From the NCBI GenBank assembly GCA_020849855.1, contig JADZFO010000023.1, positions 22,491-86,490 of the forward strand: 64,000 nt of DNA, read 5' to 3'. How positions within the stretch are numbered: position 1 is the first letter of the stretch; each line of letters opens with the position of its first letter. A program made the translations under genes and the position numbers. Below are positions 8,116-16,853 of this stretch, one piece after another. Below the pieces are notes generated by a model. It was not told where the DNA came from and made no database searches. It worked only from the letters and a program-made list of their open reading frames with translations. This DNA is from a bacterium (GTDB lineage Bacteria > 4484-113 > JAFGCY01).

Positions 8116-10275
8116 GTGTCCGCTGCACGTGCTTTGTCGACTGGTCTGGCCCCGGGGCGGCGCTTTGACGCAATCATTCCCTTTGTAGTCCTTGCCTCAG
8201 TACTGATGCTGGTCGTCCCTCTCCCCGCCATGCTTATCGACCTGCTCATGATTATCTCCATAGCCTCCGGCGTGGTAATCATGATGCTGACGATGTACAT
8301 CCGCAAGGCGCTGGACTTCAGCATCTTCCCTTCACTGATCCTCTTCACCACGCTTTTCAGGCTTTTCCTTAACGTGGCCACGACCCGCAGCATTCTCTCC
8401 AAGGGCGAGGCCGGGCACGTGGTGGATACCTTTGCCCACTTCGTCACCGGCGGCAACGCTGTGGTCGGCCTCGTTATCTTCATCATCATTGTCATCGTGA
8501 ACTTCGTGGTCATCACGCACGGCGCCCAGCGCATCGGCGAGGTGGCGGCGCGCTTCACCCTCGACGCCCTGCCCGGCAAGCAGCTTTCTGTGGACGCCGA
8601 CCTGAACGCCGGCATCATCACGGAGCAGGAAGCCCGGGCGCGGCGCAAGGAACTGGAGCAGGAGGCCGAGTACTTCGGCGCCATGGACGGTGCGGGCCGC
8701 TTTGTCCAGCGCGACGCCATGGCCGGCATCATCCTGATCCTGGTCAACATTGGCGCCGGCTTTGTGATCGGCATGATGCAGCTCGGCATGGAAGCAGGGG
8801 AAGCGCTGAAGCACTTCACCCAGCTCACCGTCGGTGACGGCCTGGTGGCCAACATCCCGGCGATCCTGATTTCCACCGCCACCGGCATCATGGTCACCAA
8901 GGCCGCGTCAGAAGACACCGTGGGCACAGCCATCGTGCGCCAGCTCACCAGCCAGTGGCGCGCCCTGGCGATCAGCGCCGGCTTCATGTTCTTCATCAGC
9001 CTGGTGCCCGGCATGCCCAAGCTGCTGCTCTGGGGCGTCAGCGCTGGTCTGGCCTATGTGGCCCTGATGCAGAAGCGCAGCGAGGAAGGCGGCGGCGAAC
9101 TGGCTGAAGCCAGCGCGGCGGCCGGCGCCGGTGCTGCTCCGGCCGGGCCGGGAGCTGCGGCGCCTGCGTCCCCGGGCGCGCCGGCGGATGCCGCCCTCAG
9201 CCCTGAGCAGCGGGCCAAGGAAAACCTCAAGCAGCTGCTCAGTGTGGACCTGCTGGAGCTGGAGATTGGCTACGGCCTGATCCCGCTGGTGGATGCCTCG
9301 CAGGGCGGCGACCTGCTGGAACGCATCAATAACCTGCGCAAACAGGTGGCGATCAGCCTGGGCTTTATCGTGCCCCCGCTGCGCATCCGTGACAACATCA
9401 CCCTGCGCCCGGGCGAGTACAACCTGAAGATCAAGGGCAGCGTGGTGGCCAGAGGCGAGCTGCTGATGGACCGCTACCTGGCGATGAACCCGATGGGGGA
9501 GGAAGCCAGCCTGGAGGGCGTGAAGGTTCGTGAACCGGCCTTTGGCATCGATGCCTGGTGGATCACCCCGGACCAGCGCGCCCGCGCGGAGATGGCCGGC
9601 TTCACTGTGGTGGACAGCGCGACCGTGCTGACCACGCATGTAACCGAGCTGATCCGCAACCACGCCCACGAGCTGCTGACCCGCCAGGCGGTACAGGAGC
9701 TGCTGGATCTGCTTAAGGAACGCATGCCGGCCCTGGTCAGCGAGCTGATCCCAGACCGTCTGGGAGCCGGCGACGTCCAGCGCGTGCTGCAGCTGCTGCT
9801 CAAGGAAAAGGTCTCGATCCGCAACCTGGGCCTGATCCTGGAGACGCTCAGCGACTACGCCCCGACCAGCCGCGATCCGGAGGTGCTTGGCGAGTATGTG
9901 CGCCTGGCCCTGGGACGCCAGATCGTGGCGGACTATGCCGACCCCGAAGGCGGCCTGACGGTCATCACCCTGGATCCGCGGATCGAGGAGCGGGTGGCCG
10001 GCAGCCTGCAGACGACGACCACTGGCGTGATCCCGGTCCTGCCGCCGCCCTATCTGAGCAAGCTGGTTGAGAACTCGACGAAGCTGGTGCAGCAGGCCGC
10101 GGCCATGGGCCTCACCCCCGTGTTCCTGGTGAGCCCGCGCATCCGGCCTTATCTGCGCAAGCTGCTGGAGAAGCTCTTTAAGGGAGTTGTGGTGCTGAGT
10201 TACGGCGAGATCGCCGGCGAAGTTGAGCTGAAGACCCTGGGGACGGTTGAGAACCCTGACGCCAAGCCGGCCTAG
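8116..10275 (+). CDS. flhA: Flagellar export gate protein FlhA
   Basis: FlhA is the large subunit of the flagellar type III export gate, binding chaperone-substrate complexes with its cytoplasmic domain. The 719 residues comprise seven to eight N-terminal membrane helices. The conserved FHIPEP-type loop (YFGAMDGAGRFVQRDA) lies around residues 183-200. An Ala/Pro/Gly-rich linker follows near residues 325-365, then the C-terminal cytoplasmic domain. The GTG start at 8116 follows GGAGG at 10 nt. It is the first gene of a plus-strand block running to fliA. The usual upstream partner flhB is absent here, and fliR lies alone at 54268. The family assignment is secure. Confidence 0.96.
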   Translation: MSAARALSTGLAPGRRFDAIIPFVVLASVLMLVVPLPAMLIDLLMIISIASGVVIMMLTMYIRKALDFSIFPSLILFTTLFRLFLNVATTRSILSKGEAGHVVDTFAHFVTGGNAVVGLVIFIIIVIVNFVVITHGAQRIGEVAARFTLDALPGKQLSVDADLNAGIITEQEARARRKELEQEAEYFGAMDGAGRFVQRDAMAGIILILVNIGAGFVIGMMQLGMEAGEALKHFTQLTVGDGLVANIPAILISTATGIMVTKAASEDTVGTAIVRQLTSQWRALAISAGFMFFISLVPGMPKLLLWGVSAGLAYVALMQKRSEEGGGELAEASAAAGAGAAPAGPGAAAPASPGAPADAALSPEQRAKENLKQLLSVDLLELEIGYGLIPLVDASQGGDLLERINNLRKQVAISLGFIVPPLRIRDNITLRPGEYNLKIKGSVVARGELLMDRYLAMNPMGEEASLEGVKVREPAFGIDAWWITPDQRARAEMAGFTVVDSATVLTTHVTELIRNHAHELLTRQAVQELLDLLKERMPALVSELIPDRLGAGDVQRVLQLLLKEKVSIRNLGLILETLSDYAPTSRDPEVLGEYVRLALGRQIVADYADPEGGLTVITLDPRIEERVAGSLQTTTTGVIPVLPPPYLSKLVENSTKLVQQAAAMGLTPVFLVSPRIRPYLRKLLEKLFKGVVVLSYGEIAGEVELKTLGTVENPDAKPA

Positions 10276-10419
10276 TGCCGGGTGCCGCTGGTAACGGCGA
10301 TCAGCCGGAAGGCCGGTCTGTGGATAAGTCATTGACAGTGTGGGTAACTGAGTTAAGACACTTTAATGATCCGCGCCGGAAGGGCTGAGGGACAGTTTGG
10401 AGGAAGAGAGGACGACTGG

Positions 10420-12339
10420 ATGGCTACGCGGGTGAAAAGGTATGAGGCGCCGCTGGAGCAGTTCGATGCTCTGCTCGCGCGCATAGAGACCGAGATGGGG
10501 CCGGATGCCCGGCTGGAAACCCGCGAGTTCCGCCGCGGCAGCGTGATGGGCATGGGCGGCACGCGGATGGTGGAGGTGATTGCCTCTGTCACCGTGGATG
10601 TGATGCCGCCCTCTGCCCCCCGCAATGCCCGCGGCCCCGCGCCCATGGGCGAGCCGGCCGGACTGGGCGGCCGCAGCGGCGAACCGCGCTGGGCCCGTCC
10701 GGGGATCAGCATCCAGGCGGATGACGCCGCGCTGCCGCAGGCCAGTCAGCCCCAGCCCGCAGTCACCGCAGCGCAGCATGAGCGCAGCCCTGGCAACAGT
10801 GCGCATCCCGGCCTGCTGCCCGCCCCACGCCTCGCCCCGCTGCTGAGTGACTACCAGGGCGGCGAGCAGCGCCGCCAGCCGGCGCAGCCCCAGCCCCCCG
10901 CCGCAGACAGCAGGCTGGAGCAGCAGTTCGCCAACCTCAAGCGCGAGCTTTCTCGCCTGCAGTCTGACCCGGGCAGCGGGACACAGCTGCAGCAGCCGCG
11001 CCAGGTAGCCAGCCAGCGGCAGCCGCAGCAGGAGATTGAAGACCTGCGGGCGACAGTGGCCGAGCTATCCGCCTCCATCCGTCAGCTTCAGGCGGAGAAG
11101 AGCGCGGCGCTGAAGGCCAGCGCCTCCACCGAGACGGTGCTGGAAAGCGGCGTCGCTGATGCAGCCCTGCGCAGCGGCCAAGGCCGCCTGGTCAGCCAGG
11201 GCGGTGGCCCGGCCACGGTATCCAGAAGCATTGCCCAGCCGCCCCAGCGGCCTGCTGACGCAGAACCGCCGATGACTGACTGGCTGGCTGAAGACAGCGT
11301 GGCCCAGGCGTCGCAGTTGTCCGCCCCGGGGAGTGCCGTGCTGAGCGACGAGGATGCAGAGGCCAACAACCTGTGGGAACTTGTGGAGCCGGTCAAGGCA
11401 CCGCTCTTTGAGCAGGCACCCGGCGCCCTCGCCGCGGCAGCATCGGATGAGGAGCTCAGCCTGCCGCAGCTGCCCTCAATGACCCAGCCCGGCGATGGTG
11501 ACGACAGCGCCAGACAGGTGGGGCAGATCAAGCACAATGCCTATCTGCGGCTCCTGAACTCAAACATTGACTCTGACAACGCCATGCAGCTGGTTGAGCG
11601 TGCGGCGACCCAGCTTGGCAACCACATGCGCTTTGATGACGCGCGCCCTGAGCTGGTAGAAGAGGCGCTGCTGACCGAGATCCAGGGCGAGATCTGCCGC
11701 GACATCCTGATCGGCGGGGGGATCGAGCTGCGCGGCGGCCTGCCGGGCCGCGTGGTGGCTCTGGTGGGACCGACGGGTGTAGGCAAGACCACCTGCATTG
11801 CCAAGCTGGCGGCGCACTTCGCCTTCCAGCGCGGTCGCTCGGTGGGCCTGGTCAGCCTGGACACCTATCGCATCGCCGCGGCCGAGCAGCTCAAGACCTA
11901 TGCCGAGATAATGGGCCTGCCGATCCAGGTGGTTTACAGCGCGGACGAACTGGACAGCGCGCTGCAGGCTTCGCGCGCGCGCCATGAGCTGACGCTGGTG
12001 GATACAGCCGGTGCGAGCCCCCTTGGCGGCAAGCAGCTGCTTGAGCTGGGCAAGGCTTTCAGCCTGCACAGCCCGGACGAAGTGCACCTGGTCCTTTCGG
12101 CCACCACGAAGGCCGATGACCTGCGTCTTTTGCTGGAAAACTTCCGCATGCTGAACTACTCACGTCTGATTTTGAGCAAACTCGACGAAACAAGGGGCCT
12201 TGGAGCCCTTTACAACGTGAACCGCTACGCCAGCGCGCCGATAAGTTACTTCGCGGTGGGGCAAGGCGTGCCCGAAGACCTCCGCGTGGCCGAGCTGGAT
12301 TTTATCCAGCACTGGGTCACGACGGGGGCCGTGAAGTAA
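10420..12339 (+). CDS. flhF: Flagellar SRP-like GTPase FlhF
   Basis: FlhF is an SRP-type GTPase that sets flagellar placement and number. The 639-residue protein starts with the conserved basic B-domain (MATRVKRYEAP). A long Gln/Pro/Ala-rich low-complexity region follows (about residues 60-370), then an N domain, and the G domain begins near residue 445 with GPTGVGKTT (450-458). Further G-domain motifs are DTYRIAA, LVDTAG and LSKLDET. The frame is open from 10366, but the ATG at 10420 with GAGG 8 nt upstream gives the family N-terminus. The usual next gene, flhG (MinD-like ATPase that activates FlhF), is missing and cheB follows instead. Confidence 0.94.
   Translation: MATRVKRYEAPLEQFDALLARIETEMGPDARLETREFRRGSVMGMGGTRMVEVIASVTVDVMPPSAPRNARGPAPMGEPAGLGGRSGEPRWARPGISIQADDAALPQASQPQPAVTAAQHERSPGNSAHPGLLPAPRLAPLLSDYQGGEQRRQPAQPQPPAADSRLEQQFANLKRELSRLQSDPGSGTQLQQPRQVASQRQPQQEIEDLRATVAELSASIRQLQAEKSAALKASASTETVLESGVADAALRSGQGRLVSQGGGPATVSRSIAQPPQRPADAEPPMTDWLAEDSVAQASQLSAPGSAVLSDEDAEANNLWELVEPVKAPLFEQAPGALAAAASDEELSLPQLPSMTQPGDGDDSARQVGQIKHNAYLRLLNSNIDSDNAMQLVERAATQLGNHMRFDDARPELVEEALLTEIQGEICRDILIGGGIELRGGLPGRVVALVGPTGVGKTTCIAKLAAHFAFQRGRSVGLVSLDTYRIAAAEQLKTYAEIMGLPIQVVYSADELDSALQASRARHELTLVDTAGASPLGGKQLLELGKAFSLHSPDEVHLVLSATTKADDLRLLLENFRMLNYSRLILSKLDETRGLGALYNVNRYASAPISYFAVGQGVPEDLRVAELDFIQHWVTTGAVK
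12218..12244 (+). promoter_or_regulatory. Possible sigma-28 promoter inside the 3-prime end of flhF
   Basis: TGAACCGC, 11 nt, then GCCGATAA, an exact sigma-28 -10. The site lies within flhF codons about 200 nt upstream of cheB, so codon constraint is an alternative explanation. Confidence 0.25.
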
Positions 12340-12441
12340 GCACTCTCCCCCTCGCGCTGAGAGTGGCGGCGGCTTGGCACACCCCGAGCCGCCGCTGGCT
12401 CACGGCCGTCCGCTTTGCGGCGGTCGAAGCAGGGAGGCGGA

Positions 12442-13530
12442 ATGCAGGCGACAGAAAAGAAAAAAGGCGTTCTGGTCGTTGATGACAGCGCGTTCATGCG
12501 CAAGGTCCTCAGCGAGATCATCAGCTCATCGGACGAGTTTGCCCTGATTGACACCGCCAGCAATGGCGAAGATGCACTGGCCAAGCTGCGCCAGCATGGT
12601 GACAGCGTGGAGCTGGTCACCCTGGACGTGGAGATGCCGCGCATGGATGGCCTGAGCTGCCTGCGGCAGATGATGGCCGAATCGCCGCGCCGGGTGGTGA
12701 TGGTCTCCAGCCTGACCACCGAAGGCGCTGCCGAAACCATTGAGGCCCTGGAGGCCGGGGCGATCGACTTCCTGGCCAAGCCCGGCGGCAATGCCATTTC
12801 CCTGAACTTCAAGGAGTCCAGCACCGAGCTTTTGCGCATCCTGCGCTCGGCGGCGATGAGCCGCATCCCGGCGCGCGGTGAGACCATTCGCCGTCCGGCC
12901 CCGCGGGCGCGTGTTGAGACCATCAGCCCGGTGCGCGCCGCCGCCAGCGCTGTGGGCGCGGCAAGCAGGATCGTGGCAGTGGCTTCATCCACCGGCGGCC
13001 CCAAGGCCCTGGCCAGCTTTATCCCGCAGCTGCCGGACAAGTTCCGCGCCGCGATGCTGGTGGTCCAGCACATGCCGGCCACCTTCACCAAGCTGCTGGC
13101 CGAGCGTCTGGACAAGTCCAGCGCCATCCGGGTCAAGGAAGCTGAAGAAGGAGATGTGCTGGAAGCCGGCACCTGCCTGATCGCGCCGGGCGGATTCCAC
13201 ACGGAGGTCACCCCCAGTCTCAGCATCCACCTGACAAAGGACCCGCCGGTGGGCGGGCTCAGGCCCTGTGCCGATATCACTTTCAGGACCCTGGCCAATG
13301 CGGCCGGCAGCCACGTGATGGGTGTCGTGCTGACGGGTATGGGCAGCGATGGTACGGAGGGCTGCAAGGCCCTGCGGGCCAAGGGGGCGCAGGTGGTGCT
13401 GGCGGAGAGCCGCCAGACCGCCACCATCTGGGGCATGCCGCGCAGTGTTGTTGAGCACGGCGTTGCCGACAGGGAAGTACCGATTGATGACATGGCCGCC
13501 GCTGTTGTAGAGGCGCTCGGCCGCATTTAG
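12442..13530 (+). CDS. cheB: Chemotaxis response regulator / methylesterase-deamidase CheB
   Basis: CheB removes methyl groups from chemoreceptor glutamates and deamidates glutamines, activated by phosphorylation from CheA. The 362-residue protein has an N-terminal receiver domain (DDSAFMRK near residue 13, phospho-acceptor D62 in LVTLDVEMP, K in LAKPGG). A short linker leads to the esterase domain with SSTGGP (nucleophile near S183), VVQHMP (His) and GMGSDG (Asp). The start at 12442 has GGGAGG 4 nt upstream; the frame opens at 12415. In Bacillus-type operons cheA follows cheB, but here cheW does. Confidence 0.95.
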   Translation: MQATEKKKGVLVVDDSAFMRKVLSEIISSSDEFALIDTASNGEDALAKLRQHGDSVELVTLDVEMPRMDGLSCLRQMMAESPRRVVMVSSLTTEGAAETIEALEAGAIDFLAKPGGNAISLNFKESSTELLRILRSAAMSRIPARGETIRRPAPRARVETISPVRAAASAVGAASRIVAVASSTGGPKALASFIPQLPDKFRAAMLVVQHMPATFTKLLAERLDKSSAIRVKEAEEGDVLEAGTCLIAPGGFHTEVTPSLSIHLTKDPPVGGLRPCADITFRTLANAAGSHVMGVVLTGMGSDGTEGCKALRAKGAQVVLAESRQTATIWGMPRSVVEHGVADREVPIDDMAAAVVEALGRI

Positions 13531-13554
13531 CCGCTAGTCCGGCCTGGAGGAAAG

Positions 13555-14106
13555 ATGTCCGCTCTGGCAAGCCGTCAGACTGTTACTGAAGCGACACGCA
13601 GCGAGGCTGTGTCAGCGCCTATGCAGGCGCAGGCCAGCTTTGACCTGCTGGTGGTTTTCCGCCTGGTCGGCCAGTGCTTCGGCCTGATGGCCAGCAATGT
13701 CCGAGAGATCATCAACATCAGCACAACTACCAGGGTGCCGAACACGGCGGCGCATATCGAAGGCGTGGTCAATCTACGCGGACGCATCGTGCCCGTGTTC
13801 AACCTGCAGCGCAAGCTGGCGCTGCAGCAGGCCGATTCACACCAGCCCGCAGCCCTGCCGGAGCCAGAAGAGCAGGAGGCGGGCAGCCACCCGCGCCGCA
13901 CGGTGATGGTGGTGGAGGAAGACGGCGCGCTCTGCGGCCTGCTGGTTGAAGAGGTCACGGATGTAGTGAAGATCTCAGCGGAGAGCGTCAACACAGCCGC
14001 CAGCCGGATCGAAAGGCCCGGCAGCGGTTATGTGTTGGGCACGGTCACTCTGGAAGGTGGCAGGCTGGCGACTTTGCTGAGCCTGGAAGCGCTGCTGGCG
14101 GATTAA
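13555..14106 (+). CDS. cheW: Chemotaxis coupling protein CheW
   Basis: CheW bridges receptors and the CheA kinase. The 183-residue protein shows the two beta-barrel subdomain signatures: VREIINISTTTRVPNTAAHIEG with VVNLRGRIVPVFNL, then GLLVEEVTDVVKIS and YVLGTVTLEGGRLATLL. It carries a 27-residue N-terminal extension and an acidic insert near residues 90-110 (PEPEEQEAG) between the subdomains. GGAGG lies 5 nt before the ATG. Its kinase partner gene cheA is not in this window. Confidence 0.93.
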   Translation: MSALASRQTVTEATRSEAVSAPMQAQASFDLLVVFRLVGQCFGLMASNVREIINISTTTRVPNTAAHIEGVVNLRGRIVPVFNLQRKLALQQADSHQPAALPEPEEQEAGSHPRRTVMVVEEDGALCGLLVEEVTDVVKISAESVNTAASRIERPGSGYVLGTVTLEGGRLATLLSLEALLAD

Positions 14107-14132
14107 GCGCCGGCTGCGACGGAGGGAATCAA

Positions 14133-14750
14133 ATGGAAGTCACGACGGAATACCTTTCCGAACTGCAGATGGACACCATCCGCGAGATCAGCAACATCGG
14201 CATGGGACATGCCGCCACAGCGCTCTCGCAGATGATCGGCCGGCCGGTGAACATCACCGTCCCTGAGGCGCGCATCATCACCGTGATGGATATCCCGACC
14301 CTCGCCGGCGGTGAGGATATGGAAGTGGCGGCGGTTTATCTGCAGGTTATGGGCCAGGCTCGTGGCCACATCATGCTGCTCTTCCCTCTGGACTCGGCGC
14401 ACCATCTGATCAGCATGCTGGCCCCCGGAATGGAGCTACGGCTGCCTGATGACGAGATGGCCCGCTCGGCCATCCAGGAGATCGGCAATATCCTGGGCGG
14501 CAGCTTCCTGCGTTCACTGGCCGAGCTGACCCAGCTGGCGATGCTGCCAAGTGTGCCGGGTGTGGCGGTGGACTACGCGGGCAGCATCCTGGGCTATCTG
14601 GCGACCAGCCTGTCGCAGTTCGAGGAGCGCCTCGTGACGGTCCGCACAGACTTTGAGCTTGAAACAGAGCGCCTTGAGGGCCACTGTGTGTTTATTCCTG
14701 AGGAAGGTGCGCTGAACACCATCCTTGAATCGCTGGGCATGGGAGGCTAA
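14133..14750 (+). CDS. cheC: CheY-P phosphatase CheC
   Basis: CheC dephosphorylates CheY-P and is stimulated by CheD. The 205-residue protein has two phosphatase helices with the E-x-x-N pattern: IREISNIGMGHAATAL near residue 11 and IQEIGNILGGSF near residue 113. Both sites therefore look intact, as in the Bacillus and Thermotoga protein. GGAGGG precedes the ATG. The stop is separated by one base from the proposed TTG start of cheD, so the two partners are tightly linked. Confidence 0.93.
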   Translation: MEVTTEYLSELQMDTIREISNIGMGHAATALSQMIGRPVNITVPEARIITVMDIPTLAGGEDMEVAAVYLQVMGQARGHIMLLFPLDSAHHLISMLAPGMELRLPDDEMARSAIQEIGNILGGSFLRSLAELTQLAMLPSVPGVAVDYAGSILGYLATSLSQFEERLVTVRTDFELETERLEGHCVFIPEEGALNTILESLGMGG

Positions 14751-14751
14751 G

Positions 14752-15237
14752 TTGCCCCTTTTGCGTGCGGGTATGGCGGAAATCGTGGTCGGCCAGAGCG
14801 GCGATACCCTTCAGGCTCTGGGCCTGGGAAGCTGCATCGGCCTGCTGATGGTGGACAAGGTCAGCCATATCGGCGGCATGGTGCATATCATGCTGCCCTC
14901 AAGCAACATTGCCATGAAGGGAGAGCAGCCGCCGGGCAAGTTCGCCGATACCGGCGTTACCGAGCTGCTCAAGCGCATCACGGCCAGCGGCGCCCTGAAG
15001 ACGCGGCTGCAGGTGAAGATGGCCGGCGGGGCTGACATGTTCTCGGTCCCCGGCTCCGAGTCCCGCCTTGGCGTGGGCCAGCGCAACATCGAAGCGGTGG
15101 ATGCCGAGCTGAAGAAGCTGGGCCTGCGCGTGGACGCCCGGCACGTGGGCGGCAATACCGGCCGTACTTTTGAAGTTGACCTGGCGACCCTGAGCTCCTC
15201 GCTGCGGATGGCGGGCAAACCCCCGGTCGAGTTCTAG
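14752..15237 (+). CDS. cheD: Chemoreceptor glutamine deamidase CheD
   Basis: CheD deamidates receptor glutamines and binds CheC. The frame is open from 14725, but I choose the TTG at 14752. GGGAGG lies 5 nt before it, and the resulting numbering places the catalytic Cys at 28 (GLGSCIG) and His at 45 (MVHIMLP), one more than the C27/H44 I recall for Thermotoga CheD. The third triad residue recalled there, Thr21, corresponds to Ala22 here (LQALGLGSC). The 161-residue length is normal. Loss of the Thr may reduce deamidase activity while CheC binding is retained; this is inference from a remembered alignment. Confidence 0.92.
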   Translation: MPLLRAGMAEIVVGQSGDTLQALGLGSCIGLLMVDKVSHIGGMVHIMLPSSNIAMKGEQPPGKFADTGVTELLKRITASGALKTRLQVKMAGGADMFSVPGSESRLGVGQRNIEAVDAELKKLGLRVDARHVGGNTGRTFEVDLATLSSSLRMAGKPPVEF

Positions 15238-15291
15238 GCCCGCCGCGCTCCACTACACAACCTGACTGCTTCTCCGGCCCGCGGCCGGCGC

Positions 15292-15318
15292 TCAAGCACA
15301 GGCCTGATCTGCCGATAA
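15292..15318 (+). promoter_or_regulatory. Sigma-28 (FliA) promoter in front of the fliA segment
   Basis: TCAAGCAC, 11 nt, then GCCGATAA. The -10 is a perfect match to the classical sigma-28 consensus, and the -35 matches TNAAG. The next ATG (15326) begins 7 nt after the -10, so the transcript would be leaderless. This predicts autoregulation of fliA. Confidence 0.65.
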
Positions 15319-15325
15319 AAGACTC

Positions 15326-15679
15326 ATGGACCCCATGCTGCAGGCCGAATTTCAGTCACTGGAACGCCGGGTGCGGGCCTCGACGGCCCTGATCCTGGCG
15401 ATGGTCTCCTTTGGCTGCACCTTTGGCCTGATGCTGCTGACGAGCCGTGAGCTGAACACACCGCAGCTTTTTTATCCCTGGCTGGTGGGGGGACTTTTCT
15501 ACCTCGCCGGGGAGCTGCTGGGACTGGTCTGGTTCCGGGTGATGACCCGGCAGCTCATGGCGATGCAGGAAGCCCAGAAGCGCCAGCTTAAGGCGGCGGC
15601 ATCTGGTCAGCAGGGCAGCAATGGTGTACATTTAGACGCGCATCAGCCTGTGCACGACATAGAGGTGGTGCAAGCTTAG
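15326..15679 (+). CDS. Small two-helix membrane protein in the flagellar operon
   Basis: I do not recognise this 117-residue protein. It has two hydrophobic segments (about residues 21-37 and 50-68) joined by a short loop. A charged helix follows (MTRQLMAMQEAQKRQLKAA), which may be a coiled coil, then a polar tail. No Shine-Dalgarno sequence precedes the ATG; instead GCCGATAA ends 7 nt upstream. It sits between cheD and fliA, a place where some Firmicutes operons carry small unnamed genes. Co-transcription with fliA from the sigma-28-like promoter suggests a late flagellar or motility role. Confidence 0.7.
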   Translation: MDPMLQAEFQSLERRVRASTALILAMVSFGCTFGLMLLTSRELNTPQLFYPWLVGGLFYLAGELLGLVWFRVMTRQLMAMQEAQKRQLKAAASGQQGSNGVHLDAHQPVHDIEVVQA

Positions 15680-15689
15680 GGGATAGGAC

Positions 15690-16433
15690 GTGGTGGTTGT
15701 GAGTACGCCCTGGCAACAATACGGGAGAGGCGAGCGCCAGCCGGTAGTGGAACAGCTCTTGGCGCAGTTCGGACACCTGGTGGATTACCAGGTCCAGCGC
15801 ATGCTGGTGGAGCTGCCGGCCAGTGTTGACCGCGATGACCTGCTCAGCGAGGCGCGCATCGGCCTGATCGACGCGATCAACCGTTACGACCCGGACAAGA
15901 ACGTCAAGTTCGAGACTTACGCGAGCATCCGCATCAAGGGCGCGCTGGTGGATTACCTGCGCAAACTGGACTGGGCGCCGCGCAGCCTGCGCCAGAAGGC
16001 CCGTGAGATAGCCTCGGCCCAGAGTGCGCTGGAGCAGGAGTTCGGCCACAGCGCCTCGGAAGAGCAGATCGCCACGCGCCTTGGCATCGGCCTCGACAAG
16101 TACCGTGAGACCCTGTCCGACCTGTCGGTGCTGTCTGTCATGTCCTTCCGGGACATGGAGGACGACGAGGGCAATGAAGCGCAGATTCCCAGCTCCGGCG
16201 CCCAGCCGGTGGATGAGCTGACCCGTGGCGGCTTCACCCGCGCGCTGGCTGGCGGCATCAAGCGCCTGCCCGAACGCGAGCAGCAGGTACTGGAGCTGTA
16301 CTACAACCGTGGTCTTTCACTGAAGGAAATCGGCCAGGTCCTCAGTCTCAGCGAATCGCGCATCTGCCAGATCCACAGCTCGGCGGTGGTACGGCTGCGC
16401 GGGATGCTCTCGGACTGGCGCGGGGAAATCTAG
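15690..16433 (+). CDS. fliA: Flagellar RNA polymerase sigma factor FliA (sigma-28/SigD/WhiG)
   Basis: FliA directs transcription of late flagellar and chemotaxis genes. The 247-residue protein has region 2 (DLLSEARIGLIDAINRYDPDK, FETYASIRIKGALVDYLRKLD), region 3 (ASEEQIATRLGI) and region 4 with a helix-turn-helix (LSLKEIGQVLSLSESRICQIHSSA). The phrase WAPRSLRQKAREI is typical of the sigma-28 group rather than sigma-70. The start is a GTG at 15690 within a run of GTG codons, so a few residues are uncertain; AGGGGATAGGA lies upstream. It is 10 nt after the preceding gene. Confidence 0.95.
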   Translation: MVVVSTPWQQYGRGERQPVVEQLLAQFGHLVDYQVQRMLVELPASVDRDDLLSEARIGLIDAINRYDPDKNVKFETYASIRIKGALVDYLRKLDWAPRSLRQKAREIASAQSALEQEFGHSASEEQIATRLGIGLDKYRETLSDLSVLSVMSFRDMEDDEGNEAQIPSSGAQPVDELTRGGFTRALAGGIKRLPEREQQVLELYYNRGLSLKEIGQVLSLSESRICQIHSSAVVRLRGMLSDWRGEI

Positions 16434-16513
16434 GCGGCAGGCGGCCGCCGGATCTGTTATCCTCTCGGGCCTGACCACGCGCGCTATGCGCGCCAGGGCT
16501 CAAGGAGGAGCAT

Positions 16514-16801
16514 ATGGTAGGTCCACTGGACAGTGTGAGCAGCCTGCTGCAAAGCGCGGTGCTGCATAGCCAGCTGCAAAGTGCGCAGCGTGAGGCGGAA
16601 ATCAGCGATGCCCGCCGCCGCCAGGCAGCAAAAGCCGCCAAACGGGAAGAGCTGAAGCGGACCGGAGCGGTTGATCCTGTGCAGGGCAAGGTGATTGAAG
16701 AGCACCAGCCGGGCTCCGCACCACTGCCACCTTTGCCGGAGCGCCGCAGGGGGGCTGCTGAAGCCAGGGCTGACCCGGGCAGGATAGACGTACTGGTCTA
16801 G
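16514..16801 (+). CDS. Small charged protein after fliA
   Basis: This 95-residue protein has no family that I recognise. It is hydrophilic and begins with a helix rich in Ser, Leu and Gln. A strongly charged, probably coiled-coil stretch (REAEISDARRRQAAKAAKREE) precedes a Pro-rich tail. GGAGGAG lies 4 nt before the ATG, a very good site. It occupies the position held by swrB after sigD in Bacillus, but it lacks SwrB's membrane anchor, so homology is not claimed. A motility-related role is inferred only from context. Confidence 0.75.
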   Translation: MVGPLDSVSSLLQSAVLHSQLQSAQREAEISDARRRQAAKAAKREELKRTGAVDPVQGKVIEEHQPGSAPLPPLPERRRGAAEARADPGRIDVLV

Positions 16802-16853
16802 GCAGGCCGGAAGACGCCGCTTTCAGCTGCTTCCGACTGAGGCAATGCGGGCA

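Noticed and set aside
8908-10332. 474-codon open frame antisense to flhA
   Set aside because: FlhA is unmistakable in the other strand; the antisense product is composition-driven.
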